Source: Pseudomonadota bacterium (GTDB lineage: Bacteria; Pseudomonadota; Alphaproteobacteria; Rhizobiales; Xanthobacteraceae). From it: a DNA stretch of 15,126 nt. Of this stretch, positions 7,732 through 14,205 are shown one piece after another. How positions within the stretch are numbered: the first letter of the stretch is position 1; the number at the start of each line of letters is the position of its first letter. Position numbers and translations under genes: made by a program. The stretch covers positions 1 through 15,126 of the forward strand of contig JAEWFG010000429.1 in NCBI GenBank assembly GCA_023388935.1, in the 5' to 3' direction. The notes beneath the pieces are model-generated. The model was not told where the DNA came from, ran no database searches, and saw only the letters and a list, made by a program, of their open reading frames with translations.

Positions 7732-9100
7732 GATCTTTGCGCTCCGCGACCATCTCGGCGCGGAGCTGACGGGCCGCACGTTGTCCGATGCGCACCATGT
7801 CGTGTCGCTGACGGATATCCTCTTGCAGACGGTCCTGGGCGGCCGCCTGCGCGAATTGTCCGGCCGCGCGGTCCTGCTCAAGCTGCCCGACCAGCTTCGC
7901 TCCGGCCTTGCCATGATCGAGCTCGACGGCATCGCCCGTCGCATGCTGCTTTGCCCGCCCGATCTCAACTCCGCGCATCTCGACGCGTTGATCGCGGACG
8001 CCGGCATCGATGCCGTCGTCACCGACGAGCCCAGTCGCTGGGCCGAGACTGGCGTGCCACTCGTCGTCACCGCGCAATTGCCGCTCGAAGCCTCCGCGCC
8101 CGCGCGGACCGAACGCGCCACGGAATGGCTGATGCTGACCTCGGGCACGTCCGGCGCCCCGAAAATCGTCGGTCATACGCTGGAAGCATTGACAGGCGCG
8201 ATCGTCGCCGAAGGCCCCAGGCGCGGATCCGCGCCGGTGTGGGCGACCTTCTACGATATTCGCCGCTATGGCGGCCTGCAAATCTTCCTCCGCGCGATTC
8301 TCTCGGGCGGTTCGATGGTGCTGTCCGATCCGCATGAGGCGCTCGCCGATCACGTCATGCGGCTGAATGCGCGCAGCGTCTCCCACATTTCCGGCACGCC
8401 CTCACACTGGCGCAAGCTCCTGATGAGCGGCTCGGCCGCGCAGTTCGCGCCGCGCTATGTCCGCCTCTCCGGCGAAATCGCCGACCAGGCGGTGCTCGAC
8501 GGCCTGAAGGCGGCATTCCCGGAATCTTCCGTCGGCCATGCCTATGCCTCGACCGAGGCCGGTGTCGGCTTTGCCGTCAATGATGGGCTCGAAGGCTTTC
8601 CGGCCGACTATCTCGGCAACCGCAACGGTGTCGAGATGAAGGTCGTCGACGGTTCGCTGCGGATCCGCTCGACCCGCACGGCGCACGCCTACATTGGCCG
8701 TACCGCCGCCGCGCTGACCGATGATCACGGCTTCGTCGACAGCGGCGACATCGTCGAATTGCGCGGCGACCGCTACTATTTCGTCGGCCGCCGCGGCGGC
8801 ATCATCAATATCGGCGGGCTGAAGGTCCATCCCGAGGAGATCGAGGCGGTGATCAACCGCCATCCCGACGTGCGGATGTCGCGGGCGAAGTCGCGCCGCA
8901 GCCCGATCACCGGCAGCATCGTCGTCGCCGACGTGATCCTCGCCGACGGTACCGATCCGGCGCGGGCGAAGGAGATCCGCGACCAGATCCTGGATCAGTG
9001 CCGCGCGCGGCTCGCTTCGCACAAGGTCCCGGCGGTCATCCGCTTCGTCGAGGCGCTCGACGTCACCCCGGCCGGCAAACTGGCACGCACCGATGCATAA
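7718..9100 (+). CDS. Short class I adenylate-forming acid ligase (ANL family)
   Basis: 460-residue AMP-forming enzyme that should activate a carboxylic acid as an acyl-adenylate and pass it to a thiol, probably the phosphopantetheine arm of the ACP encoded just upstream. The P-loop is TSGTSGAPK (141-149). The aromatic/acid motif is YASTEAG (276-282), the ribose-binding Asp lies in DSGD (341-344), and VGRRGGIINIGGLKVHPEEIE marks the hinge and C-terminal domain. The catalytic lysine is Lys454 in PAGKLAR. It is shorter than typical acyl-CoA synthetases (500-600), mainly through a reduced N-terminal region. The start at 7718 lies inside the ACP gene, 14 bases before its end; the longer in-frame reading back to 7508 is the ACP gene in the wrong frame. 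The stop overlaps the SDR start by eight bases, so the three genes are translationally coupled. A CoA ligase function cannot be excluded. Confidence 0.9.
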   Translation: MFPREIFALRDHLGAELTGRTLSDAHHVVSLTDILLQTVLGGRLRELSGRAVLLKLPDQLRSGLAMIELDGIARRMLLCPPDLNSAHLDALIADAGIDAVVTDEPSRWAETGVPLVVTAQLPLEASAPARTERATEWLMLTSGTSGAPKIVGHTLEALTGAIVAEGPRRGSAPVWATFYDIRRYGGLQIFLRAILSGGSMVLSDPHEALADHVMRLNARSVSHISGTPSHWRKLLMSGSAAQFAPRYVRLSGEIADQAVLDGLKAAFPESSVGHAYASTEAGVGFAVNDGLEGFPADYLGNRNGVEMKVVDGSLRIRSTRTAHAYIGRTAAALTDDHGFVDSGDIVELRGDRYYFVGRRGGIINIGGLKVHPEEIEAVINRHPDVRMSRAKSRRSPITGSIVVADVILADGTDPARAKEIRDQILDQCRARLASHKVPAVIRFVEALDVTPAGKLARTDA

Positions 9101-9815
9101 TGTCCTCGTCACCGGCGGCAGCCGCGGCATCGGCCTAGCGATTGCGAGGCGCCTCGTCGGCGCCGGCTACAACGTGATCGCGGTCGCTCGGCGCGAAAGC
9201 GAGGAGCTCAAGGCCGTGATCGCCGAGTCCGAAGGACGCCTGCATTTTCGCGTCTGCGATCTCGCCGTGATTGATGCGATCCCGGCATTCGCTAAGCTCG
9301 TGCGCGACGAGTTCGGAGCGATCTACGGCCTCATCAACAATGCCGGCCTCGGTACCGAAGGCCTGCTCGCGACCATGCACAATTCGGAGATCGAGGCGCT
9401 GGTGCAGCTCAACGTATTGTCGCCGATCATCCTCACTAAATATGTCGCGCGGCAGATGATGGCTGATGGCGCCGGCCGCATCATCAACATCTCCTCGATC
9501 ATCGCGACCACGGGCTACAATGGTCTCTCCGTCTACGGCGCGACCAAGGCCGCCGCCACCGGCTTCACCCGCTCGCTCGCGCGCGAGGTCGGCAAGCTCG
9601 GCATCACCGTGAACGCGATCGCGCCGGGCTTTATTGATACCGAGCTCACGCACAATCTCTCCGACGAGGGGCGCAAACGCATCGCGGGCCGCAGCGCACT
9701 GCGCCGCCTGCCGGAGACAGATGATGTCGCGCGCATGGTGGAATATCTCCTGGGAGACGGCGGCCGCAACGTGACCGGCACCGTGTTCACGGTCGACGCA
9801 GGCAATACGGCGTAA
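9093..9815 (+). CDS. SDR family oxidoreductase, FabG-like
   Basis: 240-residue classical short-chain dehydrogenase/reductase with a Rossmann fold. The cofactor-binding motif is TGGSRGIG (7-14) and the structural motif is NNAG (82-85). The catalytic set is Ser135, Tyr148 and Lys152 (INISS...VYGATK), spaced as in FabG. The PGFIDTEL segment after the active site and the C-terminal G.VFTVDAGNTA are typical of 3-oxoacyl-ACP reductases. Arg11 after the first glycines suggests NADP(H). The start ATGCATAA overlaps the stop codon of the adenylate-forming ligase by eight bases. With the ACP two genes upstream, the natural guess is reduction or oxidation of an ACP-bound acyl group. The exact substrate is unknown, and a role outside fatty-acid metabolism is possible. 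Confidence 0.92.
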   Translation: MHNVLVTGGSRGIGLAIARRLVGAGYNVIAVARRESEELKAVIAESEGRLHFRVCDLAVIDAIPAFAKLVRDEFGAIYGLINNAGLGTEGLLATMHNSEIEALVQLNVLSPIILTKYVARQMMADGAGRIINISSIIATTGYNGLSVYGATKAAATGFTRSLAREVGKLGITVNAIAPGFIDTELTHNLSDEGRKRIAGRSALRRLPETDDVARMVEYLLGDGGRNVTGTVFTVDAGNTA

Positions 9816-9890
9816 GCGGAACCCTGCCGCCACAATTGCGTTGATCCGGCCCGATGACATCCAGCCGGATTTGGTCGTAGGATGCTCCGT

Positions 9891-9916
9891 AATCGATCGG
9901 GTTACGTCAATCGATC
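9891..9916. repeat. Two 8-bp direct repeats before the small ORF
   Basis: AATCGATC occurs at 9891-9898 and again at 9909-9916, 18 bp apart start to start, just upstream of the small gene at 9942. Each copy contains the palindrome ATCGAT. The overlapping sequence CGTAA...TTACG (about 9888-9906) adds a short dyad. It may be a binding site array, but short repeats like this also arise by chance. Confidence 0.25.
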
Positions 9917-9941
9917 TGCCCAATTCGACAGGGAGCAGTGC

Positions 9942-10151
9942 ATGGCCGCGCCAGACATGACCGCTTCAAACCAGGGCCGTACCGAGCAGCCGCGTGCGGA
10001 GCCGGCCGATATCCGCTGCCCGCCGATGACGCATCAAAATTCCGGTGCTAACGGCTACGAGATCTATCCGCAGCAATTCGTTCGGCTGGTGGGCTGTCAC
10101 GACGCGTCCCGGGATGCCTTGCGCAAGCGTCAGGACGAGAACCTTCACTAG
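9942..10151 (+). CDS. Small hypothetical protein
   Basis: 69-residue hydrophilic protein of unknown function beginning MAAPDMTASNQGRTEQPRAEP. The ATG at 9942 has a good Shine-Dalgarno, GGGAG at 9931-9935, six bases upstream, which is the main support for it being real. The frame is open further up to 9882, but that part has no ribosome site. The N-terminal half is polar and probably disordered; the second half (YEIYPQQFVRLVGCHDASRDALRKRQDE) could form a helix. There is no signal peptide, membrane segment or recognised domain. It starts 126 bases after the SDR gene and converges on the ribbon-helix-helix-like gene with a four-base gap, so it could be the last gene of the ACP operon or separate. 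I do not recognise the family. Confidence 0.5.
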   Translation: MAAPDMTASNQGRTEQPRAEPADIRCPPMTHQNSGANGYEIYPQQFVRLVGCHDASRDALRKRQDENLH

Positions 10152-10155
10152 GCGC

Positions 10156-10542
10156 TCACGACCTATTCTTCGGCAGGTCAATCCGTTCGTGCGTGAATTC
10201 CGGCGGCCCCTCGGTGAGGCGGCGGATGCGGCGCTCGCGTTCGTCGACCGGCAGGGCTGGATCAATCAACCCCTCGATCTCGTGCACCGCGATCTCCTCG
10301 ATCCTGCTGGCGTCCGATGCGATCGGATGCGCTGACGTGAGTGCCGGGGGCGCGATCTTCAGGCCCAGTTCGACCAGCTTGCAGATCGCATCCGAGCGCG
10401 ACAGTTGATGGGTTCCGGCCCAGGCATCGACGGCGGCGGTCAGCCCTTCCGGCATCTTGACCGCGCTGATCGGATCGAGCCCCGTGCGCTGGTGCACCGG
10501 AGCGGCGGAGTCCTTGTTGCCGAAATCGGACACTTCGATCAT
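10156..10542 (-). CDS. Small ribbon-helix-helix-like protein
   Basis: 128-residue protein. Residues 25-62 (ISAVKMPEGLTAAVDAWAG...LSRSDAICKLVELGLK) fit a ribbon-helix-helix fold: a short beta strand, helix A, a turn with SRSDAI, and helix B. RHH proteins bind DNA as dimers through the strand, so this may be a small transcription regulator or antitoxin-like protein. The C-terminal half is charged (ERERRIRRLTEGPPEF...RIDLPKNRS), a tail I associate with conserved hypothetical proteins of Bradyrhizobium. The ATG at 10542 has AGGGG about nine bases upstream. The open frame continues to 10764, but that extension would overlap the divergent DUF3095 start and is poorly protein-like. No toxin gene is adjacent. 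It could regulate itself and the divergent DUF3095 gene; that is inference. Confidence 0.72.
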   Translation of the reverse strand: MIEVSDFGNKDSAAPVHQRTGLDPISAVKMPEGLTAAVDAWAGTHQLSRSDAICKLVELGLKIAPPALTSAHPIASDASRIEEIAVHEIEGLIDPALPVDERERRIRRLTEGPPEFTHERIDLPKNRS

Positions 10543-10757
10543 CCCGTGCAACCCCTGGAAATGACCGAAACCGTAGCCATTCCCTCCGGCCGCCTGTTTG
10601 ACGTCGATCAATGATTTGCTGCGGCATTGCAGCGCGGCCTCATCTTGTTGTCCGCGCCCGTTTCGGTCAATGGTTGAAAGCGGGGCGCGGGCCGGCGAAC
10701 CCGGATCGATCCTGCCGCGTATTTCGAACGAGCGTCCCAACCATCCGGCATCATCCG

Positions 10758-11903
10758 ATGACATCAGGCGAATCCTTCTATGGCAGCATCCCGGTTTTCC
10801 GCGGCTTCGCCAGCCTGATGGACCCTGCGCTCTATTCGCCGCTTCCGGACGACTGGAGCATCGGCGTCGCCGACATCGTCGATTCCACCAAGGCGATCGC
10901 GGCGCAGCGCTACAAGGCGGTCAACATGGCCGGTGCCGCCGTGATCGCGTCCGTGACCAATGCGCTGGAGGGGCGGGAATTCCCCTTCGTGTTCGGCGGC
11001 GACGGCGCGAGCTTCGCGGTCGCGCCGCACGATCTCGAACCTGCCCGCGAGGCCCTTGCCGCGACCGCGACCTGGGTGAGGGAGGATCTCGATCTGAAGA
11101 TGCGCGTCGCGCTGGTGCCGCTGACCGCCGTCCGCGCGCAGGGTCTTGACGTGCGCGTCGCACGCTTCGGTCCGTCGGCCAATTTGTCCTATGCGATGTT
11201 CTCAGGCGGCGGGCTCGCCTGGGCTGACGCCGCAATGAAGCGCGGCGAGTTTGCGGTCACGGAAGCGCCCGCCGGCACGCAGCCAGATCTCTCCGGCCTG
11301 TCCTGCCGCTTCGAGGTGATCCCGGCTTCGCGCGGTTTGATCCTGTCGGTGCTGGTGGTGCCGACGCGCGGCGCCGACCCGCTGGCGTTCCGCAAGGTGA
11401 TCGAGGACATCATCCACCTCGTCGAGCGCAGTCCGGATGGCGCCCGCCCGGTGCCGCCGCAGGGACCGCCGCTGAAATGGCCGCCGCAGGGGATGGACTA
11501 TGAAGCCCGCACCAAACGCGGTGGTCCGTTGCTCGTGCGCCGCGCCCGCGTGCTGGCCTACACGCTGTTCGTCTATCTGATCATGCGTTTCGACCTCAAC
11601 GTCGGCAGCTTCATGCCAAAGGCCTACAAACGGCAGCTGGTCGAGAACTCCGACTTCCGCAAATATGACGATGGCCTGCGCATGATCCTCGACTGCACGC
11701 CGGAGCTTGAGCGCGCCCTCAGCGATCGTCTCGCGGTCGCAGCGCGCGACGGCATCGTGCGCTACGGCCTCTACCAGCAGGACGCCGCGATGATGACCTG
11801 CTTCACGCCGTCGGCGCTGCGCAGCGATCACGTGCACTTCATCGACGGCGCGCGAGGCGGTTACGCCTCGGCGGCAACGGCATTGAAGGCGATGATGGCG
11901 TAA
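10758..11903 (+). CDS. DUF3095 family protein with class III cyclase-like motifs
   Basis: 381-residue cytoplasmic protein matching my memory of the DUF3095 family (FYxxIPVFRGFxSLMDPALYxPLPDDW at the N-terminus). Residues 36-45 (GVADIVDSTK) and 79-85 (FGGDGAS) resemble the two metal-binding blocks of class III adenylate/guanylate cyclases. Asp39 and Asp82 lie 43 residues apart, almost the spacing of the catalytic Asp pair in known cyclases. Whether it makes a cyclic nucleotide is untested; the downstream cyclase dimer-interface residues are not obvious to me. The C-terminal half contains a hydrophobic stretch VLAYTLFVYLIMRF that may be buried or membrane-associated. The ATG at 10758 is chosen because homology starts there; the frame stays open to 10611, but the extra residues are not family-like, and no strong Shine-Dalgarno is visible. 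It is divergent from the ribbon-helix-helix-like gene. Confidence 0.88.
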   Translation: MTSGESFYGSIPVFRGFASLMDPALYSPLPDDWSIGVADIVDSTKAIAAQRYKAVNMAGAAVIASVTNALEGREFPFVFGGDGASFAVAPHDLEPAREALAATATWVREDLDLKMRVALVPLTAVRAQGLDVRVARFGPSANLSYAMFSGGGLAWADAAMKRGEFAVTEAPAGTQPDLSGLSCRFEVIPASRGLILSVLVVPTRGADPLAFRKVIEDIIHLVERSPDGARPVPPQGPPLKWPPQGMDYEARTKRGGPLLVRRARVLAYTLFVYLIMRFDLNVGSFMPKAYKRQLVENSDFRKYDDGLRMILDCTPELERALSDRLAVAARDGIVRYGLYQQDAAMMTCFTPSALRSDHVHFIDGARGGYASAATALKAMMA

Positions 11904-11912
11904 CGCCACTTT

Positions 11913-12082
11913 CGTGCCCCGGACGCAGCGCAGCACCCCGGCGATGCGAAGCATCGTCCGGAGTGGTGCGCTGCAGAGCCGGGGCCCATCGCAGCGTGGG
12001 TCCCGGCTCTGCGCAGCGTCACCATAGCGTGTCGAAGACGCGCGTGAACGCGCTTATGGCGCCGCAGCGCGTCCGGGACACG
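11913..12082. repeat. 170-bp palindromic intergenic element with terminal inverted repeats
   Basis: The ends CGTGCCCCGGACGC (11913-11926) and GCGTCCGGGACACG (12069-12082) are inverted repeats with one mismatch. Inside are a 6-bp hairpin with a GAA loop (11942-11956), flanked by partly complementary CAGCGCA/TGCGCTG arms, and a long hairpin at 11973-12012. The latter has 16 pairs including one G/T and the eight-base loop TCGCAGCG. It lies between the 3' ends of two convergent genes, a typical place for such elements. It closely resembles a short repeat seen many times between genes in Bradyrhizobium and Rhodopseudomonas ('gtgccccggacgcagcgcagc...'). It encodes nothing and may act as a bidirectional terminator or mRNA stabiliser. 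The family link is from memory. Confidence 0.75.
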
Positions 12083-12095
12083 AGAAGTCAGAAGC

Positions 12096-12536
12096 TCACC
12101 GCCCCGCGCGTGTCCAGGTCTCGCCGCCGCAGAGCGCGCCGACACAGCCTTCGACCCGCAGCGAATCCGCGGCGGTGACCATGACGCTGCTCGCATAGGT
12201 GCTGCCGTCATCGGCATTGTAGATCTGGCCCGACCATTTGTTCGGTCCGGACGGCTGCATGCCGCTGAACAGCGGCAATCCGATCATCGGGCGCCTGGCG
12301 AGCAGGGGATTGGGATTCTTGCTATCGGTCGCGGGCTGGCCGGTCGCGGTGTCGTAGGGCTCCTTCAGCCAGACGATGACGCCGCAGATGCCGCCGCTGC
12401 ATTTGCTGATCTTCACGCGGGCATCACCCGCCTGGGTGAGCCAGGTCCCGCTCGCGTCGGCACTCTGAGCATGCACGGAAGTCACGCCGGACAGCGCGGC
12501 CACGATGAGGGAGACGATGGCGAATCGGTTGAGCAT
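12096..12536 (-). CDS. DUF2147 family secreted protein
   Basis: 146-residue exported protein. The signal peptide is MLNRFAIVSLIVAALSGVTS with cleavage likely after VHA (residue 23). The mature part has DUF2147 hallmarks: GTWLTQAGDARVKI, GVIVWLKEP, RRPMIGLPLFSGM, GQIYNADDGSTY and a C-terminal GGETWTR. Two Cys-x4-Cys pairs, Cys46/Cys51 (CSGGIC) and Cys131/Cys136 (CVGALC), lie near the two ends of the domain and suggest disulfides in the periplasm. DUF2147 proteins are small lipocalin-like beta barrels of unknown function. The start at 12536 is fixed by the signal peptide; the Shine-Dalgarno is weak. A perfect 16-bp palindrome sits 17 bases upstream and may control the gene. Downstream it faces the palindromic element next to DUF3095. 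Confidence 0.9.
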   Translation of the reverse strand: MLNRFAIVSLIVAALSGVTSVHAQSADASGTWLTQAGDARVKISKCSGGICGVIVWLKEPYDTATGQPATDSKNPNPLLARRPMIGLPLFSGMQPSGPNKWSGQIYNADDGSTYASSVMVTAADSLRVEGCVGALCGGETWTRAGR

Positions 12537-12552
12537 GGAGAGAGCCCCGAAA

Positions 12553-12568
12553 ATGGAGGCGCCTCCAT
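12553..12568. promoter_or_regulatory. Perfect 16-bp palindrome upstream of the DUF2147 gene
   Basis: ATGGAGGCGCCTCCAT is a perfect dyad with no spacer, ending 17 bp before the DUF2147 start codon. A chance 16-bp perfect palindrome at one given site is rare (eight independent matches). With no loop it would fold poorly as RNA, which favours a DNA operator for a dimeric regulator over a terminator. No regulator gene next to it is an obvious partner. Function is inferred. Confidence 0.45.
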
Positions 12569-12660
12569 AGCAGCCCAGCAGGATAGTGCAACGCTGGATG
12601 GAATCACGTTCCTGCGCTCATTTGCCCCATCACACGAAGGCGATCGAGCGCCTTGAAAGC

Positions 12661-13188
12661 TCACCAGGGCAGGCCGCATAGGTCGAGTGTGCCCAGTGTC
12701 GGCGCGCGGACGATGTCGAAGACGTAGGGCGCCATGTAGTTGAAGCGGATCCGCCCTTCCGGCTGCTCGCAATAGACCTCGCCCGTAAAGGGTTGCCATT
12801 TGCGGGCCTCGTAGAACGCGAAATTGTGCGGCTCGCAGAACAGCAACGCGAAGCGGACCGCCTCGTTGGCGCGTATGGTGTGCACCGCTGCATCTATCGC
12901 CATGGTGGCGTAGCCGCGGCCGCGCCGGTCCTCGCGGGTGCAGACCCCGCCGATGCCGCCGACATGGACCTTGCGTCCGTTCCAGCTGACGGTGCGGAAG
13001 TAGATGCCGACATGGCAGATGAGGCCGTCCTCGGGCGTCTCGATCAGTACGCGAAGATCGGCGTTGGCCCACAGGATGTGCCCCCAAGGCTGCTTCTCAA
13101 CCCTGTGGCGTGGCCAGACGGCGCTATGTAGCGGCTCCGCGATCGACCACGAGGCATCGCCGTTCAAAATGTCGATCTCGACGCTCAT
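12661..13188 (-). CDS. GNAT family N-acetyltransferase
   Basis: 175-residue acetyl-CoA-dependent N-acyltransferase. The core runs from VHVGGIGGVCTREDRRGRGYATMAID; the acetyl-CoA pyrophosphate-binding motif R-x-x-G-x-A is Arg89-Gly92-Ala94, and FALLFCEPHNFAFYEARKW is motif B with the usual FYxxxGW-like end. The overall layout, with a beta segment after the FYEARKW block and a C-terminal ...TLDLCGLPW, resembles AAC(2')-I aminoglycoside acetyltransferases, which end in a similar Cys/Trp segment. This resemblance is weak and does not show drug resistance. The start at 13188 is preceded by the purine-rich AAAGAGAGAG. The gene is divergent from sodB and separated from the DUF2147 gene by 124 bases. 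The substrate is unknown. Confidence 0.85.
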   Translation of the reverse strand: MSVEIDILNGDASWSIAEPLHSAVWPRHRVEKQPWGHILWANADLRVLIETPEDGLICHVGIYFRTVSWNGRKVHVGGIGGVCTREDRRGRGYATMAIDAAVHTIRANEAVRFALLFCEPHNFAFYEARKWQPFTGEVYCEQPEGRIRFNYMAPYVFDIVRAPTLGTLDLCGLPW

Positions 13189-13427
13189 GACTCTCTCTTT
13201 CGCATTTCGGCCGCGTGGTGCATTCGTTCTGTCATAAGCGGTTCAAAGGCAATGATATTTTGCGGTGAGCGATCAAGCCGGAGTGAACATCGGCCTGCGG
13301 CGAAGCTGTGCATCCAGGTCATGCCGTCGCATTACCGTTTTCGCAAATTGTTGGTATTTAACGCCGCAGGAACCTTCTATAAGGATGACCGTTAGCCAGT
13401 TCCCCACCCAGTTGCGGACAAGAACCC
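13189..13427. other. Divergent GNAT/sodB promoter region
   Basis: No gene is seen in this 239-bp gap, which must hold promoters for both neighbours. The segment at about 13331-13385 is AT-rich against its surroundings. TATAAG at 13378-13383 could be a -10 element for sodB, but the nearest TTG-type -35 (TTGGTA, 13351-13356) is 21 bp away, too far for a standard sigma-70 promoter. No ICE-box-like or Fur-like site was recognised. Confidence 0.35.
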
Positions 13428-14024
13428 ATGACCTTTACGCTGCCCCCACTCCCTTACGCCTATGACGCCCTCGGCCAGTTCATGTCGAAGGAGACGCTGG
13501 AATTCCACCACGACAAGCATCATCAGGCCTATGTCACCAACGGCAACAATGCGCTCAAGGGCACCGAATGGGAAGGCAAGTCCCTTGAGGAGATCGTCAA
13601 GGGCTCGTTCGGCAAAAACCCCGCGGTGTTCAACAATGCCGGCCAGCACTACAATCACATCCACTTCTGGAGCTGGATGAAGCCCAATGGCGGCGGCACC
13701 AAGCTGCCGGGCAAGCTCGAGAAGAAGATCAACGAGGACCTCGGCGGCTTCGAGAAGTTCAAGACGGACTTCCAGGCGGCCGGCGTCGGCCAGTTCGGCT
13801 CCGGCTGGTGCTGGCTCCAGGTCAAGAACGGCAAGCTCGAGATCTCCAAGACCCCCAACGGCGAGAATCCGCTGGTCCACGGCGCCACTCCGATCCTCGG
13901 CTGCGACGTCTGGGAGCACTCCTACTACATCGACTATCGCAACCGTCGTCCCGACTATCTCAAGGCGTTCGTCGAGAACCTCGTGAACTGGGAATACGTC
14001 GAGTCCCTGTTCGACAAGGCGTAA
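13428..14024 (+). CDS. sodB: Superoxide dismutase, Fe-type of the Fe/Mn family
   Basis: 198-residue cytoplasmic enzyme that converts superoxide to oxygen and hydrogen peroxide. All four metal ligands are visible: His27 (FHHDKHH), His77 (YNHIHFW), Asp160 and His164 (DVWEHSYY). Tyr35 and the FGSGWCWL block (123-130) complete the active site. Gln73 in NNAGQHYNH occupies the position of Gln69 in E. coli FeSOD, while the C-terminal site where MnSOD has its Gln (NQD) reads NGE here. This points to iron, though cambialistic use cannot be ruled out. The ATG at 13428 gives the normal family N-terminus (TFTLPPLPY). It is a single-gene unit: divergent GNAT gene upstream, strong terminator downstream. 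Confidence 0.97.
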   Translation: MTFTLPPLPYAYDALGQFMSKETLEFHHDKHHQAYVTNGNNALKGTEWEGKSLEEIVKGSFGKNPAVFNNAGQHYNHIHFWSWMKPNGGGTKLPGKLEKKINEDLGGFEKFKTDFQAAGVGQFGSGWCWLQVKNGKLEISKTPNGENPLVHGATPILGCDVWEHSYYIDYRNRRPDYLKAFVENLVNWEYVESLFDKA

Positions 14025-14047
14025 GGCCTGACATCGCCAGAAACGCG

Positions 14048-14077
14048 AAAGGCGGTCGCTTATGCGGCCGCCTTTTT
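14048..14077 (+). terminator. Intrinsic terminator of sodB
   Basis: AAAGGCGGTCGC (14048-14059) pairs with GCGGCCGCCTTT (14064-14075) around the loop TTAT, giving 12 pairs with one T/G wobble. It is followed by a T-run ending at 14077. It begins 23 bases after the sodB stop codon, a textbook rho-independent terminator. Confidence 0.9.
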
Positions 14078-14205
14078 GCTGTGCGGAATTGACTGATCGA
14101 ACCAGTCCTGCGCGGCGCGCGCACGGGTCTGTCATCGTACCGTTTGCATCGCCTCGGCGGCGCCCTTAAGCAAGACGGGCATCACCCTCGAGCCGATCCA
14201 GCCCG

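Noticed and set aside
7685..9923. Series of minus-strand frames (7685-8386, 8402-9130, 9135-9923) opposite the ligase and SDR genes
   Set aside because: All are mirror frames of genes with intact motifs, and none has recognisable features or a ribosome site.
10543..10764. Upstream extensions of the ribbon-helix-helix-like gene (to 10764) and of the DUF3095 gene (to 10611)
   Set aside because: The two extensions overlap each other on opposite strands, and neither matches the family N-termini.
12482..13087. 201-codon minus-strand frame overlapping the GNAT gene and the start of the DUF2147 gene
   Set aside because: It is the +1 frame of the GNAT gene, with an Arg/His/Pro-rich translation. I checked it as a possible frameshifted GNAT, but the 12661-13188 frame is complete by itself.
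13351..13383. Sigma-70 promoter for sodB from TTGGTA and TATAAG
   Set aside because: A spacer of 21 bp is too long; kept only as a remark in the intergenic entry.
13392..14135. 247-codon minus-strand frame opposite sodB
   Set aside because: Shadow of sodB; the Leu/Glu/Val-rich translation arises from the complement of sodB codons, and it would read through the sodB terminator.
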